A stretch of DNA of 64,000 nucleotides from Cytobacillus oceanisediminis (GCF_007830235.1 NZ_VLKI01000017.1:1-64000), one strand, 5' to 3'; shown: positions 51,446 through 59,684, counted from the stretch's first letter. Made by a program: numbers and translations. Notes: generated by a model from the sequence alone, not told the origin.

Positions 51446-52096
51446 TTAGTATAACGGAAGGGTAATTTCTATTGAAGTCCCTTCCCCAATTTTGGAATTT
51501 ATCTTGCATGTTCCATTGATTAAGCACATTCGTTCAATCATAGCAGCAAGGCCTGTCGATTTTTTCATAGCTGTGTCGACATCAAAACCTTCGCCCTGAT
51601 CTTTTATGCTGATTAAAAGCTGGCTTGGCTCCCAATGAAATAATATGCTCGCACTCATGGTATCAGCATATCTTGCTATGTTCGCTAAAGCTTCCTGGCA
51701 AACCCGGAACAAGGTAATGCTTTCCCTCTCGCTTATCTGCACCTCTACCCCCTCGTTTTGCAGATCAACAGTGATTCCATAAGTGGAAGTATATAACTTT
51801 AGATAACTCTTCATAGCCGGGAGCAGACCCAGTGTTGCAAGAGTAGGGGGATGCAATTCCACAGCCAGAAGCCTGATTTCCTGAATTGTTTTTTCGAGCA
51901 TTTGCCCCATATCCCCCACATAACCTTTCAAGTCCGGGAGATTTACAGCTGCTTCAATGAATTGCATGCCGGTGTAAAGACTATAAAGCGTTTGCCCGAC
52001 CCCTTCGTGTAGCTCCAGGGCAATGCGCTTGATCTCCTCTTCCTGAGATTGAATAATGTAGGAACTGATATTATTCTTTGCTGGCTGGGTTTCCAT
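51446..52096 (-). CDS. Sensor-less histidine kinase (HisKA_3/HATPase only)
   Basis: 216 residues. There is only a ~20-residue lead before the phospho-acceptor His30 in 'IALELHEGVGQTLYSL', then the HATPase_c domain with 'CQEALANIARYA', 'IKDQGEGFDVDT' and 'GEGTSIEITLPLY'. It has no PAS, GAF or membrane segment, so input must come from another protein. It directly follows the NarK-PAS fusion gene by 52 bp, and the transporter's C-terminal PAS is the obvious candidate partner. It could also act through NreA. Confidence 0.87.
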   Translation of the reverse strand: METQPAKNNISSYIIQSQEEEIKRIALELHEGVGQTLYSLYTGMQFIEAAVNLPDLKGYVGDMGQMLEKTIQEIRLLAVELHPPTLATLGLLPAMKSYLKLYTSTYGITVDLQNEGVEVQISERESITLFRVCQEALANIARYADTMSASILFHWEPSQLLISIKDQGEGFDVDTAMKKSTGLAAMIERMCLINGTCKINSKIGEGTSIEITLPLY

Positions 52097-52148
52097 TTCA
52101 CCCCTCCTCCTTGCTATTAAAATGCAATTTTAAAAAAAGTCTGACTCG

Positions 52149-53666
52149 TTATTTCGCATGTTTCACTCTATGGCTTGAGATATCACTAAACATTCCGGCA
52201 TATTGTATTACATCTCCGGCATCATTTTTAATCGCACTTATGGTGAGCCATTGCAGGTATTCCTCCCCATCTTTACGACTGTTCCAAATTTCCCCTTGCC
52301 AGAATCCCCTTGTTTCGATTGTTTTCCATAAGTCCTGATAAAAACTTTTGGACTGTCTGCCAGATTTAAGTATATTAGGGTTTTTGCCAATCACTTCTTC
52401 TTCCAGATAACCAGTGATTTCTGTAAATGCGGGATTTACAGATATAATCTTTCCATTCTTATCTGTTACCAGTATACCCTCAACGGTGTGGTCAATCACC
52501 TGGCTTGCAATTTCCATTTTCCCTTGGAAGTACATCCATATAACCAGGATTAGACTGGCAAGCGCTACTTCAGACAACGCCATAAAGCCAATTGCATAAT
52601 GGCCAGTCATATTAAATAACAGTGTCAAGATCAGCGGCGGGAAGAATCCGCCAAGACCACCCATCGCAGAGACAATTCCGTTAACAATGCCGGCCTGCTT
52701 TTGGAAGTACATTGGAACAAGCTTAAAGATGACTCCATTTCCAATCCCTGCAGAGAAAGCAATGCTTAAGCACCCGAATGTATACCATGTGATAGATGGG
52801 GATAAAGAAAGAATCACCGCAGATACAGTATAAATCCCAAAAACGAACATAAGCAGAATCAATGAATGGAAGCGGTCAGCAAGCCATCCTCCAATCGGTC
52901 TCATAGCAGTTGCAAGGACAATAAAGCCCGCTGTTCTTAAACCTGCATCCACTTTATCCAGCTCAAAATGTGCAACAAGGAAGTTTGGCAGATAAATGGT
53001 GAAGGCGACAAAAGATCCAAATGTAATAAAATAGAACAGGCTTAAAAGCCAAAGTTTTTCATTTTTATAGACACCTTTGATTTGTTCAAGGAGAGGTGTA
53101 TTGACCTTAACCTCTTTTTTATCACCAAGAAAGAAGTTAGCGGCAACAAAGATTCCAAGAATGACAAGGTAAATTTGCACCGTTGCAGACCATCCAAATT
53201 TAGTTGCCACAACAGGAGCAGCAAATGCAGTAACAGCTGTTCCCAGGTTACCAGCACCGTAAATTCCATTTACAAAGCCGTGGCGTTCTTTTGGGTAGTA
53301 CTTTGGAAGCGATGTCACCCCAACTGAGAAAACGGCTCCTCCGAGTCCAAGGAATAACCCGCCAACCAACAGGTCGGTAATAGAATCCGCTATGCTGATA
53401 TAGTAAACAGGAAGTAATAGCAGGATAAAGCTGAACATAAAAATCTTTCTTGCGCCGAATTGATTGGCATAGTAGCCTAGCGGAATGCGAAGCAAGGATC
53501 CGAGGATTACCGGAACTGCCGTTACAAGCGCCAGCTTATCGGCTGGAATATTTATATCTTCCTTGATAAACGGCATAAGTGATGATATTAATACCCATAC
53601 CATAAAGCCAGCTATTAAATTCATCGTCTGCAAAGGAAGCTGTATTTTTCTTATCATTATTTTCAC
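52149..53666 (-). CDS. NarK-type nitrate transporter fused to a C-terminal PAS domain
   Basis: 505 residues. Residues ~1-383 are an MFS transporter with 12 spans and NarK/NasA marks: 'LRIPLGYYANQFGARKIF' in the first loop, 'GLGGAVFSVGVTSLPKYYPKERHGFVNGIYGAGNLGTA' (read across) and 'FSAGIGNGVIFKLVPMYF'. From about 386 to 498 a PAS fold follows ('GILVTDKNGKIISVNPAFTEITGYLEEEVIGKNPNILKSG...' region). PAS on a nitrate carrier is unusual. The start is a GTG at 53666 or the ATG at 53657; AAGAAGAGAG lies upstream. It overlaps the end of the frameshifted gene by 4 bp. Probable nitrate import/nitrite export coupled to signalling. Confidence 0.87.
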   Translation of the reverse strand: MKIMIRKIQLPLQTMNLIAGFMVWVLISSLMPFIKEDINIPADKLALVTAVPVILGSLLRIPLGYYANQFGARKIFMFSFILLLLPVYYISIADSITDLLVGGLFLGLGGAVFSVGVTSLPKYYPKERHGFVNGIYGAGNLGTAVTAFAAPVVATKFGWSATVQIYLVILGIFVAANFFLGDKKEVKVNTPLLEQIKGVYKNEKLWLLSLFYFITFGSFVAFTIYLPNFLVAHFELDKVDAGLRTAGFIVLATAMRPIGGWLADRFHSLILLMFVFGIYTVSAVILSLSPSITWYTFGCLSIAFSAGIGNGVIFKLVPMYFQKQAGIVNGIVSAMGGLGGFFPPLILTLLFNMTGHYAIGFMALSEVALASLILVIWMYFQGKMEIASQVIDHTVEGILVTDKNGKIISVNPAFTEITGYLEEEVIGKNPNILKSGRQSKSFYQDLWKTIETRGFWQGEIWNSRKDGEEYLQWLTISAIKNDAGDVIQYAGMFSDISSHRVKHAK

Positions 53667-54236
53667 GCTCTCTTCTTAATTACATATTTTAAACCAGCAT
53701 CATGATCAAACGCGGCCCATTCCTTCTCTGTTGCTTCCACAGAGGAAGTTAGGGGAACCGCAAAGAAATTCATATGGTCAAAATAAATGCGCAAGTGTGT
53801 TCCATCAGGGCATAGTCCGGTTTTTTGTATGACTTTAGGGACAAAGGGGGCTTTGTCATTCCCCTCTTCATCCAGTATCGCTACCTGAACATTTTGAAGG
53901 ACAAATGCATCCAAATCTTCTTTTTTAATGAGTTCCACAGCTGCCGCACCCTCTCTTTGCAGGATAGATATACATTTGGTATCCCTGCAAATATCTCCAG
54001 AAAGAGTCACCGGCATGGTCTTCAATAAAATCAATGGTTTCGTCTTCTGACCCCCACTTGCTCATGCCTTTTACTTCAGCTACAACAATATCCATGCCAT
54101 CCTCGTTCTTTTCATCAAGGTACCAGTTCAGGCGAACTCCTTTAAATAACTCAGTAAGCATTTGATCAACCTCTAATGCAAAGTTTCCAGATGCCTCTCT
54201 GACAAAACAAAAATCAAGATAAGTCTCACTGTTCAT
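53663..54236 (-). pseudogene. Unknown conserved protein of the nitrate locus, frameshifted
   Basis: Two frames overlap. Frame 1 (ATG at 54236, AAGGGCG upstream) encodes a soluble acidic protein of about 96 sensible residues ('LDFCFVREASGNFALEVDQMLTELFKGVRLNWYL...') and ends in KRGCGSCGTH. Frame 2 continues from the same place with 'AAAVELIKKEDLDAFVLQNVQVAILDEEGNDKAPFVPKVIQ...' to 53663. Dropping one G of a GGG run near 53950 joins them as KRGAAAVEL..., about 190 residues. Frame 2 alone has no good ribosome binding site. Family not recognised. Either a real inactivation or an error in a short homopolymer. It sits between the small membrane protein and NarK-PAS genes. Confidence 0.6.
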
Positions 54237-54241
54237 TAAAA

Positions 54242-54433
54242 TCACGCCCTTATGTTAATCGTCTTTTTATAAGCCAATACAGCCAAGGGAAATAATACAA
54301 TATTTAACCCGCCGAAAATTAACACATTCACATAGTTTTCATAATAGTATTGATGGACCATATACTGGGTAAATACAATATTCATCATTAATATAGCCGC
54401 CAAAATGATGACGCCAATATAGCTACGCTTCAT
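54242..54433 (-). CDS. Small two-span membrane protein of the nitrate locus
   Basis: 63 residues with two hydrophobic stretches (MKRSYIGVIILAAILMMNIV and 'VNVLIFGGLNIVLFPLAVLAY'), joined by a short Tyr-rich loop. It overlaps the Rieske gene by 11 bp and lies 5 bp upstream of the next frame's ATG. Its size and place suggest an accessory subunit of the membrane complex; not recognised. Confidence 0.7.
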   Translation of the reverse strand: MKRSYIGVIILAAILMMNIVFTQYMVHQYYYENYVNVLIFGGLNIVLFPLAVLAYKKTINIRA

Positions 54434-54947
54434 AACGTTTCACCCTCACTGCATAAATTGCTCCATTTTCCACTTTAACCTGTATTTCAGGAAGCGGCCT
54501 TCTTGGCGGTCCGGCAGTCGGTGCGCCAGTTTCCACATCAAATTTTCCGTGGTGGCAAGGACAAACCATTTCCCCTTGTTCCTTTACCCAAAAAACCGGA
54601 CAGCGCAGATGTGTACAGGCGTTTTGGTAGGCAACATAATTGTTTTCGGATAATCGAATGAGGATGGCATCATCATGGTCTCCAGGAAACTTGAAATCCA
54701 CTGCATTCCCTATCGGCAATTTGCTTACATCTGTTATTTTTTTATGCGGATATTCTTTTTCGCCCAGCCCCATTAATTCTTTTGCAGCTACAGCACCCCA
54801 TGGAAGGGAGGAAACTGCAAATACGCCTGCAGCTCCAACCAATGTTTTCATAAATCCCCGTCTATCCAGCTTTCTTTCATTATTCCGTTCAATATTATGG
54901 GTGTAATTATCTTCGTTAAAGGGAATTTTATTATTTTTATCTGACAT
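54423..54947 (-). CDS. Rieske [2Fe-2S] protein with twin-arginine-type signal
   Basis: 174 residues. The twin-arginine motif is at 29-30 (DRRGFMK), followed by a hydrophobic helix to about 55, so the domain is probably exported and anchored. The Rieske cluster ligands are C111/H113 (CTHLRC) and C129/H132 (CPCHHG); the extra cysteines C116 and C131 form the usual disulfide. A Pro-rich loop ('GAPTAGPPRRPLPE') completes the fold. It probably takes electrons from quinol at the outer face. In haloarchaeal nar operons a Rieske protein and cytochrome b also appear (established), so a related electron chain is plausible. It overlaps the small membrane gene by 11 bp. Confidence 0.88.
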   Translation of the reverse strand: MSDKNNKIPFNEDNYTHNIERNNERKLDRRGFMKTLVGAAGVFAVSSLPWGAVAAKELMGLGEKEYPHKKITDVSKLPIGNAVDFKFPGDHDDAILIRLSENNYVAYQNACTHLRCPVFWVKEQGEMVCPCHHGKFDVETGAPTAGPPRRPLPEIQVKVENGAIYAVRVKRYEA

Positions 54948-54959
54948 CCCTAATCCCTC

Positions 54960-55520
54960 CTAATACAGCTTTGTAATGCCCTGCAGGATTCCCGGCAGAT
55001 TTACTTTAACGTTTGTTTCGCCTTCCAGGTACGGCATGCTTGTGACCCATTTGCCGTTATCAAGGTTAAATTGCTTCTTTTTGTTTTCAATTTCCTCATC
55101 TGTCAGCCACTGAAGTGTATTGGATGGACATACACTCGCACACATTGGCGGGATGCCATCCTTCGTCCGGTCAATACACAAATCACATTTATACATTAAG
55201 TTTTGTTCGGTATCAAATTTTGGTATGCCATAAGGACAAGCAATCGTACAGTTTTGGCACCCAATGCATTTTTCAACGAGGGCAGATAAAACTGCCCCTG
55301 TTTCATGGATCTGGATTGCCTGGGCCGGACAGCTTCTCGCACATGCCGGATTCTCACAGTGAAGGCACATAAGAGGCATCGTCTGCCGGTTAACGAGAGG
55401 GTTTACATCGTAAACATAGTTCCTGTTGCGTTCCTCATGCCCTCCACATTGCGTACATGCTGCCAGGCATGAACGGCATCCTATACAGTTTTCTAGTTCC
55501 AAGTACAGCCTCTTTTTCAT
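54960..55520 (-). CDS. Four-cluster [4Fe-4S] ferredoxin subunit (NarH/DmsB type)
   Basis: 186 residues with four cysteine motifs: 'CIGCRSCLAAC' (12-22), 'CLHCENPACARSCP', 'CIGCQNCTIACP' and 'CDLC...MCASVCP', sixteen cysteines in all. This is the NarH/DmsB/NrfC-like electron-transfer subunit for molybdenum oxidoreductases. It carries electrons from the membrane side to the catalytic subunit, whose gene ends one base before this start. No export signal is present. Confidence 0.9.
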   Translation of the reverse strand: MKKRLYLELENCIGCRSCLAACTQCGGHEERNRNYVYDVNPLVNRQTMPLMCLHCENPACARSCPAQAIQIHETGAVLSALVEKCIGCQNCTIACPYGIPKFDTEQNLMYKCDLCIDRTKDGIPPMCASVCPSNTLQWLTDEEIENKKKQFNLDNGKWVTSMPYLEGETNVKVNLPGILQGITKLY

Positions 55521-57689
55521 TTATTGCACCTTCTTCATTTCGACTTTTTCCAGCTGTGCAGCACATGCCTTAAATTCCGGCATACGGGAAATTGGATCCA
55601 GCGCTGCTATTGTTAATAGATTAATAGAGTCCTCGTGTCCAAAATGGTAAGGAACGAAAACCGTATCCTTTCGAATTGCTTCTGTTATTTTCACTTTATA
55701 GATGGCTTCGCCCCTTCTAGTAAACAGGCGGACTCTTTCTTCATGTTCCATATTGTATTTCGCTGCTGTTTCAGGATGGACCTCCACAAATGGCTCAGGG
55801 CACATGTCATGCAGGAACGGAATCCTTCTTGTCTGGTTTCCAGATAAATAGTGGTATACAACACGCCCGGTTGTTAAGCGGAGCGGGTATTTTTCACAAG
55901 GTTCTTCAGCCGGCGGGCGGTATGGAAGTGCACATATTTTAGCTTTGCCATCAGGGTGATAGAACTTTTTATCAAGAAACATATGCGGTGTTCCCTGGTC
56001 ATTCTCATCCTTGCATGGCCAGAATACGCCATCCTGCTTTTCGATCTTATCCCAAGTGGCCCCATAGTAATCGGCATTGCCTCCTTTGGTTGCCAATCTG
56101 AATTCATCGGCTACATCTCTTGCTGATTTAAGATGGGAAAATTGCTTTCCTCTTCCTAACCGTTCAGCCAGCTCTACTTGGATCTGCCAGTCTGGCTTGG
56201 ATTCTCCTACAGGCTCCTGTGCTTTATTGATCTTAATAATTCGTCCTTCAATATTGGTTACAGTTCCTTCGTCTTCAGACCAGGTAACTGCAGGAAGCAC
56301 TACATCTGCAAATTCAGCGGACTCTGATAGATAGAAATCTGAGCAAACCATGAAGTCCAAAGTTTTCAGCGCTTTTCTTACAAAGTTCTGATTTGGCGCG
56401 GATACTGCCGGATTTGAGCAAAGCAAATACAAACCGCGAATTGTTTTCTCTTCCATCAGCTCAAACATTTCATATGCAGAAACACCTGGCTGCGGCATTT
56501 CTTCTGGAGTAATCCCCCAGACTTGGCAGACTTCTTTAACATGCTGAGGATTTGTGATTTTTCGATATCCAGGCAGAAGATCTGATTTCTGGCCATGCTC
56601 TCTTCCACCCTGGCCATTTCCCTGGCCGGTAAAAGTGGCTACGCCTGATTTTGGACGGCCAATTTTGCCTGTTACAAGAGCCATGTTGGTGTAACCTGAT
56701 ACATTGTCAACACCTTTGTGCTGCTGTTCTACTCCCCTCGCAAACATAACGACTGCATTTGGCGCCTTGCCGTATAGCTCTGCAGCCCGAATGATTTTCT
56801 CAGGTGCAATACCAGTCAGCATGCTCGTGTATTCAGGTGTAAATTCTTTAACAAGTTCTTTTGTTTCCTCAAAACCGTCCGTATGGTTATTGATAAATTC
56901 TTCATCAATATAGCCTAATTCGATTAATTGATTAACGATCCCGTTTGCAAGAGCAAGGTCAGTGCCCGGCTGAAGATCCAGATGAAGGTCTGCCCTTCTT
57001 GCAATCGGTGTTTCACGCGGGTCCACCACGATAATATAGCCGCCTCTTTCCTGAACATTCCAGATGCGGAACATGGAAGTTGGATGGCATTCTGCCGTGT
57101 TGCTTCCTGCGATAAACAAGCAGTCTGTTTCATGAATATCTGTCCATGGCAGTGTTGAACCTCTATCCACTCCGAAAGAGCGGAGGAAACCGCCGGCTGC
57201 GCTTGACATACAGAAGCGGCCGTTATAATCGATATATCGAGTTCCCATTGCAACCCTTGCAAACTTGCCAGTCAGATAACATTTTTCATTAGTCATGGAT
57301 ACGCCGCTGAATACTGATAGTGTATCTTTTCCATATTCTGTTTGAAGTTCAGTAAATTTCTTTGCAATTAGATCGTATGCCTCATCCCAGCTTGCTTCCC
57401 GGAATCCTTCGGTTGTTCCTTTTAATGAAGCATCTTCCCTTATCAGCGGCTTTAGAAGCCGGTCTTTATGGTTTGTCTGCTGATAGGCAGTAACCCCTTT
57501 AGGGCACATTTTTCCAACTGTAACCGGCCAATCATATCGAGGTTCAACTCCGATTATTTTATTTGTCTGTATATTAACCCGCAGGTTCATTCCGCACTGC
57601 ATACCGCAATAGCTGCAATGAGTTTTGATTAATTTTTCATTTGGATGGTTTAAATTCTCGATTTCTTTAAAAAACTTATCCCTTTGCAT
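55521..57689 (-). CDS. Molybdopterin nitrate reductase, NasC/NapA-type catalytic subunit
   Basis: 722 residues. [4Fe-4S] ligands C25/C28/C32/C62 ('THCSYCGMQCGMNLRV', 'KMCPKG'), molybdenum ligand Cys160 ('YNGRFCMSSAAGG'), and the bis-MGD contacts 'GQGNGQGGREHGQKSDLLPGY' and 'LRLTTGRVVYHYLSGNQTRR' (read in parts). The phrasing 'TFTGQGNGQGGREHGQKSDLLPGYR' is that of assimilatory NasC-type reductases. No Tat signal, so it is cytoplasmic. The neighbours (Rieske, four-cluster ferredoxin, NarI-like protein, NarK) make nitrate reduction fed by the quinol pool the best model. It overlaps the membrane protein gene by 14 bp. Confidence 0.88.
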   Translation of the reverse strand: MQRDKFFKEIENLNHPNEKLIKTHCSYCGMQCGMNLRVNIQTNKIIGVEPRYDWPVTVGKMCPKGVTAYQQTNHKDRLLKPLIREDASLKGTTEGFREASWDEAYDLIAKKFTELQTEYGKDTLSVFSGVSMTNEKCYLTGKFARVAMGTRYIDYNGRFCMSSAAGGFLRSFGVDRGSTLPWTDIHETDCLFIAGSNTAECHPTSMFRIWNVQERGGYIIVVDPRETPIARRADLHLDLQPGTDLALANGIVNQLIELGYIDEEFINNHTDGFEETKELVKEFTPEYTSMLTGIAPEKIIRAAELYGKAPNAVVMFARGVEQQHKGVDNVSGYTNMALVTGKIGRPKSGVATFTGQGNGQGGREHGQKSDLLPGYRKITNPQHVKEVCQVWGITPEEMPQPGVSAYEMFELMEEKTIRGLYLLCSNPAVSAPNQNFVRKALKTLDFMVCSDFYLSESAEFADVVLPAVTWSEDEGTVTNIEGRIIKINKAQEPVGESKPDWQIQVELAERLGRGKQFSHLKSARDVADEFRLATKGGNADYYGATWDKIEKQDGVFWPCKDENDQGTPHMFLDKKFYHPDGKAKICALPYRPPAEEPCEKYPLRLTTGRVVYHYLSGNQTRRIPFLHDMCPEPFVEVHPETAAKYNMEHEERVRLFTRRGEAIYKVKITEAIRKDTVFVPYHFGHEDSINLLTIAALDPISRMPEFKACAAQLEKVEMKKVQ

Positions 57690-58758
57690 TCTGGTTTGCC
57701 TCCTTGACCTTCACTTCATGAGTAGGGAATCCGGAAAATTGTGCAATCCGGTATTTTCTTCGGCATGGAAGGCACATTTCTGCAAGATGATGACCTTCCT
57801 TTGTTTTAAATTGAATATCGTTCACGCCGAGTACATCGACGACATCTTGTGATTGTTCTGAAGAAACAAACTGATCTCCGCACACTTTGCATTCCTTCAT
57901 GTCTTGCTCCGCGTAATGCTCTCTGTAGTTTCTTGCCAGAACACTCATTGGGCGGAAAGGAATATGTGCAAGCTTTCCAAATGGCAGGTAAATTAAAGTA
58001 ATTATGACTGACCATTGATGAATTAGGGACATTGCCGGCTGTCCTGCACCGTGTAAAAAGATGTTCATAAATGTTAGAGCTAATCCAGTAATGCTTACAA
58101 GAAGCAGCATATATAGCGGCAAGAAATCATAAAGGAATTTCTGTTCCGCTCTTGCCTGCATGTTTTTCAAGCGGCGATATAGAGCCATGCAAACGCCGAC
58201 GATTACCATTACAGCCGTAATATTCAGTGCGTTATAAGAAAGATTTGCGATGATGCCATCCGCAGGAACAGTCATTACCTGCATTCCTAATGCAATAATG
58301 TTGTAGTAGCCATTGTCATCCATCGTAAAGTACATCCAGCCGAAAACGAGCGGAAAAGTAACAAAGCAGGATAGGATACATCCCCAACCGATTAACACGT
58401 GCTGGGTCCATCGGTAAATTCCCCTATTCCAGATGAAATTGTAAGTGGCAAGATGTTCAACAGAAGTTTTAGGTGTTGATTTCCGAAATAACAATTTCAG
58501 TCCTTTTTTTAAAATAATCTTGGTTGGGGGGCGTTCACCCCAGGCAATAAAGCGATAAAAGAAACCTCCAAGAAAGACGATTGTTCCAACCATATATCCG
58601 TAAAGATTCAAATCCACATGTGTAAACATTCTTGTTCCGATAAATGATAAGACTGCAAGTGCTGTTACTGATAAAAACATCGATTTTGCAAAATTTGATG
58701 CAAACGCATTGTTTAGTGTGTTTCCTGTTTTTTGATTGACTGCAGCTTTTGCCTGCAT
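57676..58758 (-). CDS. NarI/DsrM-like membrane protein with C-terminal cysteine motifs
   Basis: 360 residues with five or six membrane spans ('SMFLSVTALAVLSFIGTRMFTHVDLN', 'WTQHVLIGWGCILSCFVTFPLVFGW', 'MYILLLVSITGLALTF' region, 'SLIHQWSVIITLIYLPFGKLAHIPF'). Several histidines in the spans could bind b-type hemes, as in NarI. The C-terminal ~90 residues are soluble with two CxxC motifs ('CKVCGDQF' and 'CLPCRRKYR'), possibly a zinc or Fe-S ribbon. It is the first gene of the nitrate reductase operon, with two palindromes upstream (58829-58862). Quinol oxidase role is inference. Confidence 0.8.
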   Translation of the reverse strand: MQAKAAVNQKTGNTLNNAFASNFAKSMFLSVTALAVLSFIGTRMFTHVDLNLYGYMVGTIVFLGGFFYRFIAWGERPPTKIILKKGLKLLFRKSTPKTSVEHLATYNFIWNRGIYRWTQHVLIGWGCILSCFVTFPLVFGWMYFTMDDNGYYNIIALGMQVMTVPADGIIANLSYNALNITAVMVIVGVCMALYRRLKNMQARAEQKFLYDFLPLYMLLLVSITGLALTFMNIFLHGAGQPAMSLIHQWSVIITLIYLPFGKLAHIPFRPMSVLARNYREHYAEQDMKECKVCGDQFVSSEQSQDVVDVLGVNDIQFKTKEGHHLAEMCLPCRRKYRIAQFSGFPTHEVKVKEANQNAKG

Positions 58759-58797
58759 ATTAACTCCTCCTCATTCACAAACAATTACCTTAACCTT

Positions 58798-58803
58798 ATT
58801 GTA
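58798..58803 (-). promoter_or_regulatory. -10 element of the nitrate reductase operon
   Basis: TACAAT on the minus strand at 58803-58798; predicted start near 58791. The palindromes at 58829 and 58850 then centre at about -44 and -65. No good -35 is seen, which fits an activator-dependent promoter. Confidence 0.5.
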
Positions 58804-58828
58804 AAAGCGGGAAGAGATTTTACATATC

Positions 58829-58841
58829 GGGGAAACTCCCC
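58829..58841. promoter_or_regulatory. Putative response-regulator operator, copy 1 (GGGGAAACTCCCC)
   Basis: A 13-bp palindrome GGGG-AAACT-CCCC. Paired with the near-identical copy at 58850-58862, exactly 21 bp away. In Staphylococcus carnosus NreC binds a GC-rich palindrome of the TAGGG-N4-CCCTA kind (from memory), so NreC is the candidate binder. Confidence 0.6.
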
Positions 58842-58849
58842 ATTAGGAG

Positions 58850-58862
58850 GGGGAAATTCCCC
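58850..58862. promoter_or_regulatory. Putative response-regulator operator, copy 2 (GGGGAAATTCCCC)
   Basis: Palindrome GGGG-AAATT-CCCC, flanked by AGG and TA. Two helical turns from copy 1, so both would lie on the same face of the helix. Confidence 0.6.
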
Positions 58863-59028
58863 TATCTTTGACAAAGTAAAACTTTCATGGTGTTTAGTTG
58901 AATTAATCGGTCATTTATTGGAAATTGGAGCTGTTCAATCTTAATAAGGACTAATGAGGGAAAATAAAAGGTCTGTTAATTTGAAACTATATATAACAAT
59001 CACTCGTATAATATGAGGAGGCGGGCTG

Positions 59029-59358
59029 ATGAAAAGGAATTTGATTATACTGCTCATAACATTATTGTTGGAATCGGTGATTACACTTTTTATTTCAAGA
59101 GCATTATCCATTCGATTTATAGAAATTATGTTTTTTGCAGGAGTGGTTTTTACCGCTTTAAGTGTATGGTTCTCAGGGAGCGGAGGAATGGTCACGAGGT
59201 TTATTGACATCACAACAAGTGCCCGAACTGGATTATTAACAAAACGGGAAGAGTTTCACTTCAGGCCAAATTATGTTGCTCTGGGTTCTGCGATATTTCT
59301 TCTTATTGGATTGGTTTTATTTGTTTTGCTTTTAACAAACGTGATCTCTCCTGCTTAA
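59029..59358 (+). CDS. DUF3899 family small membrane protein
   Basis: 109 residues, three or four hydrophobic stretches; GGAGGCGGG lies upstream of the ATG at 59029. The pattern MKRNLIILLITLLLESVITL, 'FFAGVVFTALSVWFSGSGGMVTRFIDI' and the C-terminal 'GSAIFLLIGLVLFVLLL' fits DUF3899 (family from memory). Function unknown. It is divergent from the nitrate reductase operon. Confidence 0.75.
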   Translation: MKRNLIILLITLLLESVITLFISRALSIRFIEIMFFAGVVFTALSVWFSGSGGMVTRFIDITTSARTGLLTKREEFHFRPNYVALGSAIFLLIGLVLFVLLLTNVISPA

Positions 59359-59423
59359 AATAAGTGCAGGAGGCCTTTTGTATATGATAAAATGAACTTA
59401 ATCTTTTCGAAGGAGTTGTTAGT

Positions 59424-59684
59424 ATGGCTAAATCAGCTGCAAAAAAATTCCGTGATAAATCTGTTCGCGAGGGAAAAAGAAATCCTGAATCGAATCGCAG
59501 CCCATTTGCTTTTGAGGATATGCGGACAAGGCAAACGAAGACCAAGAAAGATCATTTATATAGAAGCAGACATAAGAACCGCTTTTCTGAAGAATACAGA
59601 AGAGATGGTTCTTTTTATTTTGCCCTGAAAAGCTTTCGGCCCAGTGTATTTTTGGATTCGTTGATATATTTAAAAATTCGTTGA
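59424..59684 (+). CDS. Small basic protein whose 3' end runs into a phased array
   Basis: 86 residues starting at ATG 59424 (AAGGAG upstream). The first ~65 residues (MAKSAAKKFRDKSVREGKRN..., 'SPFAFEDMRTRQTKTKKDHLYRSRHKNRF') resemble small conserved Bacillus proteins of unknown function. The last ~10 residues (SLIYLKIR) and the stop codon come from the first two units of array C, so the natural C-terminus may have been shorter or altered. Confidence 0.7.
   Translation: MAKSAAKKFRDKSVREGKRNPESNRSPFAFEDMRTRQTKTKKDHLYRSRHKNRFSEEYRRDGSFYFALKSFRPSVFLDSLIYLKIR

Noticed and set aside
59013-59207. Alternative frame over the DUF3899 gene
   Set aside because: The DUF3899 frame has a strong ribosome binding site and membrane spans; the other frame has neither.
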